From positions 1 through 39,531 of the forward strand of contig JAYUKY010000079.1 in the NCBI GenBank assembly GCA_043764015.1: a stretch of DNA of 39,531 bases, written 5' to 3'. The notes beneath the pieces were generated by a model. The model ran no database searches. It was not told the origin of the DNA and worked only from the letters and a program-made list of their open reading frames with translations. The number at the start of each line of letters is the position of its first letter. Position 1 is the stretch's first letter. Below, piece by piece: positions 24,892 to 33,209 of this stretch. The translations under genes and the position numbers were made by a program. Source of the DNA: JANYGM01 sp043764015 (GTDB lineage Bacteria; Bacteroidota; Bacteroidia; Cytophagales; Thermonemataceae).

Positions 24892-26199
24892 TTAATCCAA
24901 ATATTGTGGTTGCATACGTACATAAGCATCAAAAACGTCTTGCAGAAATAATTTTCCAGTTGGAAGTACCTTTCCTTTGGCTATAATCAAGGTAAATTGA
25001 TGATTAATGTAAGGTCTTTTTGAAAAATCTCCTTCATCTTTGTCGCTTTGTGTGCGTTTCCTTCTTTCGTTAGAATGGCGTACTACAAGCATACCATCAT
25101 AATAAAACATTGTTTTTGCTCTGTCTGATATGTGCAAATCTGCTCCCAAAAAGCCGTCATCATCTAAAATAAAAGGTGTTTTTGCTTTTTGCTTTACTGG
25201 TTTTTCCATACTAGATGTTATTTTTGACTTTAAGTCCCAAGAATCCGCAGGTCCTTCTATTTCTATAATGATTTCCTCTTTATTGATTTGAATTACAGGT
25301 TTTTGTTTAGGTCTATAAGGCATTACTTGATAATCCCTAATGTTGATAAGTTCCAAATCTTTATTTTTTCTCACAAAATCAACTATATCTTGCATATTAC
25401 CATACGTTTTGTTTTTGAGTTTTTCAGCAAAATCTTGTTCGTTAGATTTTTTATTATCCACTATAATGGTATTTTCCATATTTTTTAAAAAAATCAAGTC
25501 CGCTTTATGTGCTTGTTTGGTAAGACCAGCTTTAAGAATTGCTTTATTGATTTGTTCTCTATTTTTGGATATATCTATTCTAGTACCTGTGGGCATTTTG
25601 GCAAATTCTGCTAAAAAAGATTTCCAAATGCTATTAAGTGTCATCAAAACATCTTTTTTGTATTTCTTTATCAATTCTCCTTTTGCTTGCTCACCCAAAA
25701 CCGTTTTTACATCTCCCAAATCAACAGTGCCATATAACCCTGTGAGAACAATCCAAAGATTTTCTTCTTTAAAATCAGAGAGTTTATCAGTGTCAAAAAT
25801 AATCATACTTGCCTTAAACGTCATTAATTTATTGTCTTTATAAACAACAATATCACTGTAAGAGGCTATTTTATACACATTTTTCCCTTCCTTTTTGTCT
25901 TCCATAAAAGATATTGTGGGATTGGTGGCAGTTTCTTCTGAGGTAATAATCAGAGATTGTATGTCGCTTGAAATACCCATTGTATTGGTAATAGAAAGAG
26001 AAAGAGCTTTTTCATCTACACTACCTGGTGGCACATCTGCGGATAAGCGCAAATACATATCAGGTGTTTTGGTATAGGTATAATAAAATCCTTTTTTATC
26101 TCTCTCTTTCGCTATTTTCTGGATAAGGCTTGACTGTGCAAAGCTTATATTTAGGCTTGCAAGCAATATTATAAGACCTAGTGAAATTTTTAAATACAT
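24892..26199 (-). CDS. Exported protein of unknown function
   Basis: 435 aa from the ATG at 26199, giving the signal peptide MYLKISLGLIILLASLNIS with cleavage near FAQ. The open frame continues 26 codons upstream, but that part runs through a terminator-like hairpin (26234-26270) and is rejected. The body has mixed alpha/beta composition, a lysine-rich centre and a C-terminal FILDDDGFLGADLHISDR segment. No motif I recognise. Fourth and last in a series of minus-strand exported-protein genes. Confidence 0.7.
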   Translation of the reverse strand: MYLKISLGLIILLASLNISFAQSSLIQKIAKERDKKGFYYTYTKTPDMYLRLSADVPPGSVDEKALSLSITNTMGISSDIQSLIITSEETATNPTISFMEDKKEGKNVYKIASYSDIVVYKDNKLMTFKASMIIFDTDKLSDFKEENLWIVLTGLYGTVDLGDVKTVLGEQAKGELIKKYKKDVLMTLNSIWKSFLAEFAKMPTGTRIDISKNREQINKAILKAGLTKQAHKADLIFLKNMENTIIVDNKKSNEQDFAEKLKNKTYGNMQDIVDFVRKNKDLELINIRDYQVMPYRPKQKPVIQINKEEIIIEIEGPADSWDLKSKITSSMEKPVKQKAKTPFILDDDGFLGADLHISDRAKTMFYYDGMLVVRHSNERRKRTQSDKDEGDFSKRPYINHQFTLIIAKGKVLPTGKLFLQDVFDAYVRMQPQYLD

Positions 26200-26233
26200 A
26201 TTTTTTTCATTTTTTGAGGTTATATTTTTATTG

Positions 26234-26270
26234 ATAACTCTCCAAAAGTTTAAAACTTTTGGAGAGTTAT
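26234..26270 (-). terminator. Perfect terminator hairpin between two exported-protein genes
   Basis: Arms ATAACTCTCCAAAAGTTT and its exact complement with a 1-nt centre. It follows the gene ending at 26296 on the minus strand and lies 35 nt before the next ATG at 26199, so these genes are likely separate transcripts or attenuated. Confidence 0.75.
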
Positions 26271-26295
26271 TTTGCATTTTGGAGTTGGAAAATCA

Positions 26296-27513
26296 CTATT
26301 CTTTCATAAATATTTTTTTGAAATTTTGTGCTTCTTTTGGATTTTTGAAATCAATAAGAAGATTTGTTGATTCAGATTTAATAATTTCTTTTCCATTTTT
26401 CCCTCCAAAGTAAGACCTATAATAATTCACTTCGTTAAATTTGCTATGTGGTGAATATACAGCCAAATAAGTAAGTCCATTATTGGTTGCTATTGCTGCT
26501 GCATTGCTTATATCTACACTTTCTGCTAATCCTCTGATTTTTGTATGGTCAAAAATATTTTGTTCTACTTTTGTGAGTTCGTTTGCGTTGCCTGTAACAA
26601 TATATGTTACAACATAAAGCCCTTCTGGTGTAATTCCAAGAAAATACTCAAATTTGGAATCAAAACTATCTTTTGTATAAACTTTCCCCATTCTTGTAGA
26701 TACTGCTACGCCATATATTGCAAAAGTATGTTTTTGTCCATCATCAGCTACTACATTTATTTTACGAGCTAATTTTCTAAGACTAAGTGTTTTATCTTCC
26801 AAAATCTGATTTTCTAATACTTTTTCATTTGATGCAACAGCATTATCAATAAAAGCATAAATACTATTTTGTGCAGCAACATTGGCTGGGAGTTTTCTCA
26901 AAGAGTTATTATAATTTCCCGTAAATTCTTTGAGTGTTCCATAATTGATTTCAGGTAATTTTTTAAGTAATACAATTCTATCATCAATAGTTTTTTGAGC
27001 AAAAGCCATAATTTTAGCTTTATTGGTGTTTGCAATAGCAACAAAATCTGTGTTTTTATCAATGGGAGAGGCAGATAAGGCGTACTGTACTTGCAATTTA
27101 TCTGAAAGTTTTTCAGTAATAAAAGGTTCTTTTGCATTTTTATGTGGTGGCGTATATGGGCTAGCAAAATACACTAATTTATTATCTATCCACATTACAA
27201 AAAATGCCCCAGTCGTCCAATCTTCCAAATATCCATCAGAAATATTTTGAGATAAATTAAATTTACCAACATAACCTAAATTATCTTCCAAAATAGTGAT
27301 GTCTGTTTTGATAGATTCCATATAAGTATTTGTTTTCAGCTCAAAAGCTTTGTTTTTTTCATCATAGCCTTTAGCTATCGTAACAGTTCTGTATTCTTTG
27401 CCATCTTTTCCAAAAAGTGGTTTATTATGAAGTGTTTTTAAACCTTCTACAAGCGTTTGCGCTTGTGCGCCTGCGTACATACACACAAGCACAATTAAGA
27501 GTAGTTTTTTCAT
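26296..27513 (-). CDS. Exported protein of unknown function
   Basis: 405 aa from the ATG at 27513, with signal peptide MKKLLLIVLVCMYAGAQAQ. Eleven extra upstream codons in frame are not needed. The mature protein is beta-rich with repeated short strands (GYVGKFNLSQNISDGYLEDW, KHTFAIYGVAVSTRMGKVY), suggesting a beta-propeller or beta-sandwich secreted protein, but no family is recognised. Its C-terminal part carries YLAVYSPHSKF and a Tyr-rich loop. Neighbour of three other exported proteins on the same strand. Confidence 0.7.
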   Translation of the reverse strand: MKKLLLIVLVCMYAGAQAQTLVEGLKTLHNKPLFGKDGKEYRTVTIAKGYDEKNKAFELKTNTYMESIKTDITILEDNLGYVGKFNLSQNISDGYLEDWTTGAFFVMWIDNKLVYFASPYTPPHKNAKEPFITEKLSDKLQVQYALSASPIDKNTDFVAIANTNKAKIMAFAQKTIDDRIVLLKKLPEINYGTLKEFTGNYNNSLRKLPANVAAQNSIYAFIDNAVASNEKVLENQILEDKTLSLRKLARKINVVADDGQKHTFAIYGVAVSTRMGKVYTKDSFDSKFEYFLGITPEGLYVVTYIVTGNANELTKVEQNIFDHTKIRGLAESVDISNAAAIATNNGLTYLAVYSPHSKFNEVNYYRSYFGGKNGKEIIKSESTNLLIDFKNPKEAQNFKKIFMKE

Positions 27514-27544
27514 TTTTTTGTTAGTTTTGATGATAATTGTTTGC

Positions 27545-27660
27545 ATTCATTTGTCTGAAATAGGATTTTTAAGATTGTAGGATTCTGAGGATAATACAAA
27601 TCATAAAAACGTATTTGTATCATCTTTTGTATTTATCTTAAAATCCTTGAAAATCCTGAT
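27545..27660. repeat. AGGATTTT-type repeat spacer
   Basis: The spacer contains AGGATTTTTAAGATTGTAGG and a partly complementary downstream half with AAAATCCTTGAAAATCCTG, plus ATACAAAT/ATTTGTAT arms at the centre. Similar AGGATTTTAGGATT wording is at 14633-14662 and 17030-17070. Confidence 0.45.
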
Positions 27661-27675
27661 TCAAAAGTTGTTCTC

Positions 27676-28191
27676 TTACATTTCCTTTAATTTTCCTTTG
27701 CTATTCACATTAAAGCTGGTTTTTGTGGTAGAAGAGCCACTAACAGTAGAAATAACAAGGTTTCCTTTGTTACTTATTTCTACCTCGCAACGCATACCCA
27801 GAAAGTCACTAAAAGTGCCTGCCATTGTTCTAAACTCATCAATCAATTTACCAGTTTTTAGTTGGAAAGTCTGTATAGAAACGCTATACGTGGCATCTTC
27901 TGTATCTTTGACTGTTGTTCCAGTAAGAAAAACGCCTACGTTTTCACTTACTTTGTAGTAGCCAAGAGCCATTACGTATGTATCAGCTTCTTTGGTGTAT
28001 GGACTTTTTTGCAGTGCAAATTCCCACGCCAAAGGTTTGTCCATAAAACTTATCATAACATCTTTAGAAGATATTGTTGAAGGCATTTTTGCCTCAAAAA
28101 AGTGGTTAAAAAATCTTGTGAATTTGGTTTGCGCCTGAGCTTGTATGCCTACAAATAGGCAAAAAAGAAGTATTGAAATTGATTTTTTCAT
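27676..28191 (-). CDS. Small exported protein of unknown function
   Basis: 171 aa with a clear signal peptide (MKKSISILLFCLFVGIQAQA, then QTKFTRFF). The mature part is beta-strand-rich (YVMALGYYKVSENVGVFLTG, YSVSIQTFQLKTGKLIDEF) and ends in a Ser/Thr-rich stretch. Length and composition suggest a small beta-barrel or beta-sandwich. No recognised family. Upstream is a REP-like array. Confidence 0.7.
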   Translation of the reverse strand: MKKSISILLFCLFVGIQAQAQTKFTRFFNHFFEAKMPSTISSKDVMISFMDKPLAWEFALQKSPYTKEADTYVMALGYYKVSENVGVFLTGTTVKDTEDATYSVSIQTFQLKTGKLIDEFRTMAGTFSDFLGMRCEVEISNKGNLVISTVSGSSTTKTSFNVNSKGKLKEM

Positions 28192-28240
28192 TTTTTATTT
28201 GATTTAAATCAGAAGTGATTAGAATTTTTATGACCAATAT

Positions 28241-28355
28241 TGTATTTAAGTCCCAGCGGGACGGCATATTTATAGAAAAACAAAATACGAAAAATGTATT
28301 TAGCTCCAGCGGAGCGGTGTATTTATTATTTGCTATAAATATCTTGCTAAATACA
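28241..28355. repeat. Three-copy REP-like array
   Basis: Copy 1 at 28241-28274 (stem GTCCC/GGGAC) and copy 2 at 28295-28328 (stem GCTCC/GGAGC) are direct repeats of a TGTATTTA...TATTTAT unit with compensatory stem changes. Copy 3 at 28333-28355 is inverted and has lost most of the stem. The array lies in the 356-bp gap between two exported-protein genes. Confidence 0.65.
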
Positions 28356-28505
28356 AAGTAAAAATTTAAGAAAACGTGATTTTCGTATAAATCTTAGTAG
28401 AACCAATTTTTTGAAAAATTAGACTTGGTTTTCAAAAATCAGGATTAGAAATTAAATAAATTGATGTTTCAGTTTTTATAAGAACTTAATAATCAAAGTT
28501 TTAAA

Positions 28506-28552
28506 TTCGTATTTCGTACCTCTTACTTCGTACCTCTTACTTCGTACTTTGC
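28506..28552. repeat. TTCGTACCTCTTAC 14-bp tandem repeat
   Basis: Two perfect 14-bp units at 28513-28526 and 28527-28540, then a partial third. It is the reverse of the TACGAAGT/TACGAGGT theme at 9911, 30531 and 33175. It abuts the end of the lipocalin-like gene. Confidence 0.6.
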
Positions 28553-28996
28553 TTATTGTTTGTCAAAAATCTGCACTATTTTACCAATACCACTTTTATC
28601 ACCTCCGCCACTCATTTCAATAATAAGTTGATTTCCTTTTATTTTAGCACTCCATTCAATTTTCCTACCACCTTCAGATATAGAAATTTGGCTTTTACTT
28701 TCATCAAAAGTGTAATCACTTGTTCGCACATACTCTTTATTTTTATCACTACCATCTGTCATAGTCAAAGCATTTTCATCAAAAACCCAGATTGTTCCTT
28801 CAAAACGGGGAAGCATAGCTTTTTTTGATTCTGTAGCACTTTTTGCTTGCTCTGGTGTAAATTTTTTCCCTGCTACGGGCTTGAGGTCTATTGTATTAAA
28901 TTTCCATTTTCCTATGATGCTTGTTTGTGCAAAAACATTATTTGTTGCGAGAACAGTCATCAAAAGCATTACGAATAGGATTGTGATTTTTTTCAT
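28553..28996 (-). CDS. Exported lipocalin-like protein
   Basis: 147 aa with signal peptide MKKITILFVMLLMTVLATNNVFA. The mature start SIIGKWKFNTIDLKP has the GxW of lipocalin-like domains, and the rest has alternating strands (FEGTIWVFDENALTMTDG, SQISISEGGRKIEWSAKI). A small beta-barrel that binds a ligand or cell-envelope component is likely. First gene of the minus-strand exported-protein series. Confidence 0.7.
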   Translation of the reverse strand: MKKITILFVMLLMTVLATNNVFAQTSIIGKWKFNTIDLKPVAGKKFTPEQAKSATESKKAMLPRFEGTIWVFDENALTMTDGSDKNKEYVRTSDYTFDESKSQISISEGGRKIEWSAKIKGNQLIIEMSGGGDKSGIGKIVQIFDKQ

Positions 28997-29091
28997 TTGT
29001 TTTTTTGATTTAGAATTTGAAATTGAATTTAGAATATTTCCCCTTTTGGTATTGCAAACATAGCTTTTTATGGTGTGCTAAAATTGGACTT

Positions 29092-29125
29092 TTTACGAAA
29101 GTGCATTTTTACTTTACGAAAGTGC
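29092..29125. promoter_or_regulatory. Two 13-bp direct repeats spaced 21 bp, possible operator
   Basis: TTTACGAAAGTGC occurs at 29092-29104 and again at 29113-29125, a 21-bp period (two helical turns), upstream of the TACATTTG box at 29167. Such spacing is typical of tandem activator sites (for example LytTR-type). Confidence 0.45.
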
Positions 29126-29166
29126 GGTTTTGACTAACAAAGCAAATTCTAAAAAATCTTATGGAA

Positions 29167-29174
29167 TACATTTG
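29167..29174 (+). promoter_or_regulatory. Possible -7 box for the McrB-like gene
   Basis: TACATTTG matches TAnnTTTG. A start about 7 nt downstream (near 29181) gives a leader of about 50 nt to the ATG at 29231, but only about 8 nt to the alternative ATG at 29189. Confidence 0.45.
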
Positions 29175-29230
29175 CAAAATCAATAGAAATGCGTATTTTT
29201 ACGTTCCATTATTTGATTTTTTCTGCTAAA

Positions 29231-30523
29231 ATGACAAAAAACTACCGTATTCGTGATTTTTATGCTCCAGTTTTGCGTACATTGCAAGATGGCGCAGATG
29301 GGCGTAGTGCCTCTGACGTGGTGCAACTCATTATTGCGCTCCTCAACATAGAAACAGAGCGTTCTCCTGAGCTTTGGGGGAACTTTCGCCTAAAAATCAA
29401 AAACAAAATCCGTATTGCTCGTGTGCATCTTACGCAGGCGGGCTTTTTGCACGCCAATATTACCAAAAAAGGGCTTCATCTCACGCATAAAGGACAACTT
29501 TGGAGCAGCAAAGAAGAGGAATCTGATGAAAAATTGATGAAAAGTATTCGTGTGGAGGTCAGAAGAGAACAACTCGCCAATAAAAGTGCGTATGCTATCA
29601 ATAATCAAGGGCAAATTGTCAAGCAATTCAGGCAAAACTTGCAAAATTTGCAGAAAAAAACAGTACAAAGAAGCCTTTACAATAGAAAACAACAAACACC
29701 CAATTTCGCTAAAAATACACTTTTTTATGGCACAGCGCACACAGGAAAGACTTTTACTGCCATACAGCTCGCTGTCAATATCTTGGGATTAGATAGTGGA
29801 GATGCACAAAAAAATAAACAAACTTTTAGAGAAAAACAAGGACAAAATATTGAAATTATTGCCGCTTTTGGACAGATAAATCAAACGGAAATTAATGGTT
29901 TTAACCATATTTTTAAAGATTTTGCTAAAAAAGCAACACTACATTTTCAAGCAAATAGTAAAGAAGATAGCAAAGAAAAACCAGAAAATTTTGTTTTTAT
30001 TGTTGATGGTTTGACTGAACTTGATACTAATATTTTTGGAGAATTAGGCGTTCTTTTAGATGAAACTAAGCGAATAGGCGCAACTGACGAGCTTTCTCTT
30101 AGGCTTTCTACAGGTGAGCTTGTGGCACTTCCGCCTAATTTGTACGTAATTGTTACGGCTACAAGCAATTATAATTTGTATGGTGGGCTTTTGCCGTACT
30201 TTGAGCAAGTAGAAATGTTGCCAAAATACAATATTGAAAGGCTTTTGTACGTTGATTTTTTGCAAATATTAAACCAGCAAATTGCAGAACAATTTGGTCA
30301 CGAAGCAATGATTGGACATACACTTTTCATAGAAAATTCGCAATTTGATTTTATACGCCTGCTCAACACAAAAATCATTCCGCTTTTTGCAGAAAAAGAA
30401 GACAGAGAAATATTCAGAGAACAGCTTTCCTTGGCACTTTTTGAAGCAGAAAGTACCAAAGATAAATACGAACTTTTAGAAGATGAATTTGGCTTTTTGC
30501 AAGTCGTGAGGTCGGCAAGATAA
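29231..30523 (+). CDS. Mrr_N/McrB-like AAA+ ATPase
   Basis: 430 aa from the ATG at 29231 (MTKNYRIRDFYAPVLRTLQD); the 14 codons before it are AT-rich and lie next to the promoter box. Residues 1-90 form an Mrr-N-type winged helix (FYAPVLRTLQDG, NFRLKIKNKIRIARVHLTQA). Residues about 150-430 resemble McrB GTPases: Walker A GTAHTGKT (167-174), Walker B FVFIVDG (254-260) where the expected acidic residue after D is G, and a sensor strand VIVTATSNY. The altered Walker B suggests slow or absent hydrolysis. Followed 65 nt later by a PD-(D/E)xK nuclease-like protein, an arrangement like type IV restriction systems. Confidence 0.7.
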   Translation: MTKNYRIRDFYAPVLRTLQDGADGRSASDVVQLIIALLNIETERSPELWGNFRLKIKNKIRIARVHLTQAGFLHANITKKGLHLTHKGQLWSSKEEESDEKLMKSIRVEVRREQLANKSAYAINNQGQIVKQFRQNLQNLQKKTVQRSLYNRKQQTPNFAKNTLFYGTAHTGKTFTAIQLAVNILGLDSGDAQKNKQTFREKQGQNIEIIAAFGQINQTEINGFNHIFKDFAKKATLHFQANSKEDSKEKPENFVFIVDGLTELDTNIFGELGVLLDETKRIGATDELSLRLSTGELVALPPNLYVIVTATSNYNLYGGLLPYFEQVEMLPKYNIERLLYVDFLQILNQQIAEQFGHEAMIGHTLFIENSQFDFIRLLNTKIIPLFAEKEDREIFREQLSLALFEAESTKDKYELLEDEFGFLQVVRSAR

Positions 30524-30530
30524 ATGAAAA

Positions 30531-30561
30531 ATACGAGGTGGGAAGTACGAAGTACGAATTT
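30531..30561. repeat. TACGAAGT-type dispersed spacer repeat
   Basis: ATACGAGGTGGGAAGTACGA and a following AGTACGAATT between the McrB-like and nuclease-like genes; same theme as 9911, 28506 and 33175. Confidence 0.5.
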
Positions 30562-30588
30562 ACCAAAAACTAAACCAAAACTAATATT

Positions 30589-31194
30589 ATGGCGTTTTCG
30601 TCTTACAAAAATTTGGAAATAGTCAAAGCAAAATATCCGCAAATAATGGTGGAAAATCAAGGCTTTATACCTAAAAACCTTGATTTGATTGTGGTAAGCG
30701 ACAATTTGCAAAATGAAATAGATTTTAATTTGGAAACCTACAAAAGTAATGAATTTTTAGCTTGTGAAATCCTTGTTTCTCCCGTTTTAAGGGCAGTTTG
30801 GCGACCTTACTACAGAGAAATCAACTATTGGAGTCATCAAGCCATTACGTATGACGAGGATTTGAGCGGAACTCCTGATTTTATGTTTACGAAATTAGAG
30901 GGAAAACAATACCAAATTTTGTCTTATCCAATTGTTACGACTGTGGAGGCGAAAGCAGAAAATTTTGTGGAAGGTTGGGCGCAATGTATTGTACAAATGC
31001 TTGCTTGTCAGAAACTTAACACAAATCCTAATGTAGTAGTTTTTGGAATTGTTACAACAGGTAAGTTCTGGGAATTTGGAAAATTAGAGAATGATACTGC
31101 AACTATTCATAATTTTTCTTATACCATTAACGAACTTCCAAAACTAATGACTGCCATTGATTACCTGCTAAAAGAAGCAAAAAAACAGTTATAA
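30589..31194 (+). CDS. PD-(D/E)xK nuclease-like partner of the McrB-like ATPase
   Basis: A 201-aa protein with E60 in the first helix (FLACEILVSPVL), PD at 96-97 in SGTPDFMF, and E120-A-K122 in TTVEAKAENF, followed by a helix with Q132 (EGWAQCIVQML). This is a complete PD-(D/E)xK nuclease site. It follows the McrB-like gene by 65 nt, so it is the likely effector: the ATPase would recognise foreign or modified DNA, the nuclease cut it. An uncharacterised restriction-like fold with a housekeeping role is the alternative. Confidence 0.65.
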   Translation: MAFSSYKNLEIVKAKYPQIMVENQGFIPKNLDLIVVSDNLQNEIDFNLETYKSNEFLACEILVSPVLRAVWRPYYREINYWSHQAITYDEDLSGTPDFMFTKLEGKQYQILSYPIVTTVEAKAENFVEGWAQCIVQMLACQKLNTNPNVVVFGIVTTGKFWEFGKLENDTATIHNFSYTINELPKLMTAIDYLLKEAKKQL

Positions 31195-31310
31195 TGATGC
31201 TTTGCTGTATTTCTTGATGCTTACTTAGTGAAACCTCGTGAACTTAGTGTCAAAAAACAGTAACAATAAATTTTATTAATAATTAAATTAAAAAATCCTA
31301 GTCCAGAGAT

Positions 31311-33176
31311 ATGAAAGTAGATATTGTAGAAATCAACAAAAAGAAAAAAAAATTAGAACAAATTAAAAAAGAACTCAAAAAAGAGTTTATAGGCATTGAC
31401 TACATCATTGATGAGTTGATAGATTATATTCAGATTTGGTATTTGATGCCAGAAGTGCTTTCAAGACCTATTATTGTAAATCTTTGGGGAATGACAGGCG
31501 TAGGAAAAACAGATTTGATACGCAAACTTGTTTCAAAACTTAATTATCAAGACCGTTTTACGGAAGTAGAACTTTCTAACGGCGACAGCGGAGGAAGTTG
31601 GAGAAGTTCTGTATCTAGTTTGCTTGACTCTAACAATATCACTGATGGCTTGCCTGCTATTGTGCTTTTTGACGAAATTCAGCGGTTTAATACCATTGAT
31701 GGTGATGGGAATCCTATTCAAAATGCAAAATTCCAAGATTTTTGGGAGCTTTTGAGTGATGGAAGGCTTGCCAAACGTGAGGTAAAAGAAGATATTGATA
31801 GCTATGTGAATAATTATTTTTATTCTTCTGCACAACGCAAAAAACGCAACAAAGAAAACCCTGATGACACCACAGACCCTAACCAAATAGGCATTTGGGA
31901 AGCAGCACGTATCAAAAAACTTTTTGGTATTGAAGGTGATATTCAAGAAATAGCCCTAATGGACGAGGAAGATTTGCTTAACGTGATGCAAAAACTCAAA
32001 GCCAAAAAGAAAATTTATGAAGCCATAGACCATTCTAAAACACTTATTATCATTAGTGGTAACCTTGATGAGGCGTTTACAATGGCAGGAAGTACAGCAG
32101 AAGCAGACATTGATGCAGACATTTTCCACGCTTATACGGAGAAAATAACGCTTATGGACATCAAAAACGCACTTTCTAGGAAATTTAGACCCGAACAAGT
32201 GGCACGTTTTGGAAATATTCATTTGATTTATAAATCTCTCAAAAGAAAAGATTTTATCAAACTTATCAAGCAAGAAACAGATAAAATTGTCATCAAAAAT
32301 AAGAAACATTTTGACATAACTTTGCAGGTTTCTGATAATATTCGTACGCTGATTTACCAGAATGGCGTTTTTCCTGTGCAAGGCGTGCGCCCTGTGTTTT
32401 CTAGTGTGATTGATATTTTAGAAACAAATCTTGCTAAATTCCTTTTTGAGGCGTTTATGCGTAATGTGAGTGATATAAAAGTGGATTACGACTTTAAAAA
32501 GAGCGAAATAACGGCACTTTTGAAAGGAACAGAACCAATAGTTGTGCCTTACGTGGGTCGTGTGGACAGAATACGCCAAAGCAACCACGAAGACGCAGTT
32601 GCTAACGTATCCGTACACGAAGCAGGACACGCTGTAGCGTATGGGGTACTTTTTGGACTTGCAGTGTTGCAATTAAAGTCAAAAGTGGCTTCTACTTACG
32701 TGGGTGGCTTTGCATTTCCACATCAAATCTACCAAACAAAAGAAAATACCATCTCTCAAATCATTGTATTTTTGGCGGGTGGGCTTGCTGAAGAGTTGAT
32801 TTTTGGAGAAGGAAATGCCACTATTGGACGTGAAAATGACCGTTTGCAGGCATCTAGTTTGGCTATGGGCTACATCAGAAAATACGGTTTTCACGACGAC
32901 TACCAAGCATATTATAGCAATGACGTACATTTGCCAATGGACGTTACGGTTACGGATAAAACAGTAGAAAAAATGATTGTTAAACTCGTGAAAGCAACTA
33001 AAAAACTCCTTGAAAAACACAAAGATTTGCTTTTGGATTTGAGTAAAGAACTTCAAAAAGAAGGACTTTTGAAACCTGAAAAAATGAAAGAAATAGCCGC
33101 ACAACACGACCAAACGTGGGAAATTAAAGAAGAAAGCTATTTGCATTTGCATAATTATGGAAAAGAACTTCTCTAA
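31311..33176 (+). CDS. AAA+ ATPase fused to an FtsH-type M41 peptidase domain, no TM helices
   Basis: 621 aa. Residues 25-400 form a ClpB/HslU-type AAA+ module: Walker A WGMTGVGKT (59-67), Walker B IVLFDE (117-122), a sensor-1 asparagine N251 in IISGNLDE and sensor-2 arginine R360 in QGVRPVFS. Residues about 425-600 are an M41 zinc peptidase: HEAGH at 436-440 and D510 in GRENDRL as the probable third ligand, with AGGLAEELIFG. FtsH normally joins M41 to an FtsH-type AAA and TM helices; here the AAA is of another class and there are no TM segments, so it would be a soluble ATP-dependent protease. An insertion (about 155-240) enlarges the AAA module. Confidence 0.8.
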   Translation: MKVDIVEINKKKKKLEQIKKELKKEFIGIDYIIDELIDYIQIWYLMPEVLSRPIIVNLWGMTGVGKTDLIRKLVSKLNYQDRFTEVELSNGDSGGSWRSSVSSLLDSNNITDGLPAIVLFDEIQRFNTIDGDGNPIQNAKFQDFWELLSDGRLAKREVKEDIDSYVNNYFYSSAQRKKRNKENPDDTTDPNQIGIWEAARIKKLFGIEGDIQEIALMDEEDLLNVMQKLKAKKKIYEAIDHSKTLIIISGNLDEAFTMAGSTAEADIDADIFHAYTEKITLMDIKNALSRKFRPEQVARFGNIHLIYKSLKRKDFIKLIKQETDKIVIKNKKHFDITLQVSDNIRTLIYQNGVFPVQGVRPVFSSVIDILETNLAKFLFEAFMRNVSDIKVDYDFKKSEITALLKGTEPIVVPYVGRVDRIRQSNHEDAVANVSVHEAGHAVAYGVLFGLAVLQLKSKVASTYVGGFAFPHQIYQTKENTISQIIVFLAGGLAEELIFGEGNATIGRENDRLQASSLAMGYIRKYGFHDDYQAYYSNDVHLPMDVTVTDKTVEKMIVKLVKATKKLLEKHKDLLLDLSKELQKEGLLKPEKMKEIAAQHDQTWEIKEESYLHLHNYGKELL

Positions 33177-33206
33177 GTACGAGGTTTGAGGTGCGAGGTA
33201 CGAAAT
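33175..33206. repeat. TACGAGGT-type dispersed spacer repeat
   Basis: AGTACGAGGTTTGAGGTGCG followed by AGGTACGAAAT, starting in the stop codon of the AAA+/M41 gene; same theme as 9911 and 30531. Confidence 0.5.
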
Positions 33207-33209
33207 ATC

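Noticed and set aside
26200..26277. Extended N-terminus of the exported protein (start at 26277)
   Set aside because: It reads through a perfect terminator hairpin at 26234-26270 and would bury the signal peptide that begins at 26199.
28241..28355. CRISPR array
   Set aside because: Only two direct copies, no constant spacer length, and no cas genes in the window.
29189..29230. McrB-like gene start at 29189
   Set aside because: Would leave a leader of about 8 nt after the promoter box and adds AT-rich residues before the conserved winged helix.
29231..30523. Classical McrB of an McrBC system
   Set aside because: No McrC gene, altered Walker B, and the partner is a stand-alone PD-(D/E)xK protein; recorded as McrB-like only.
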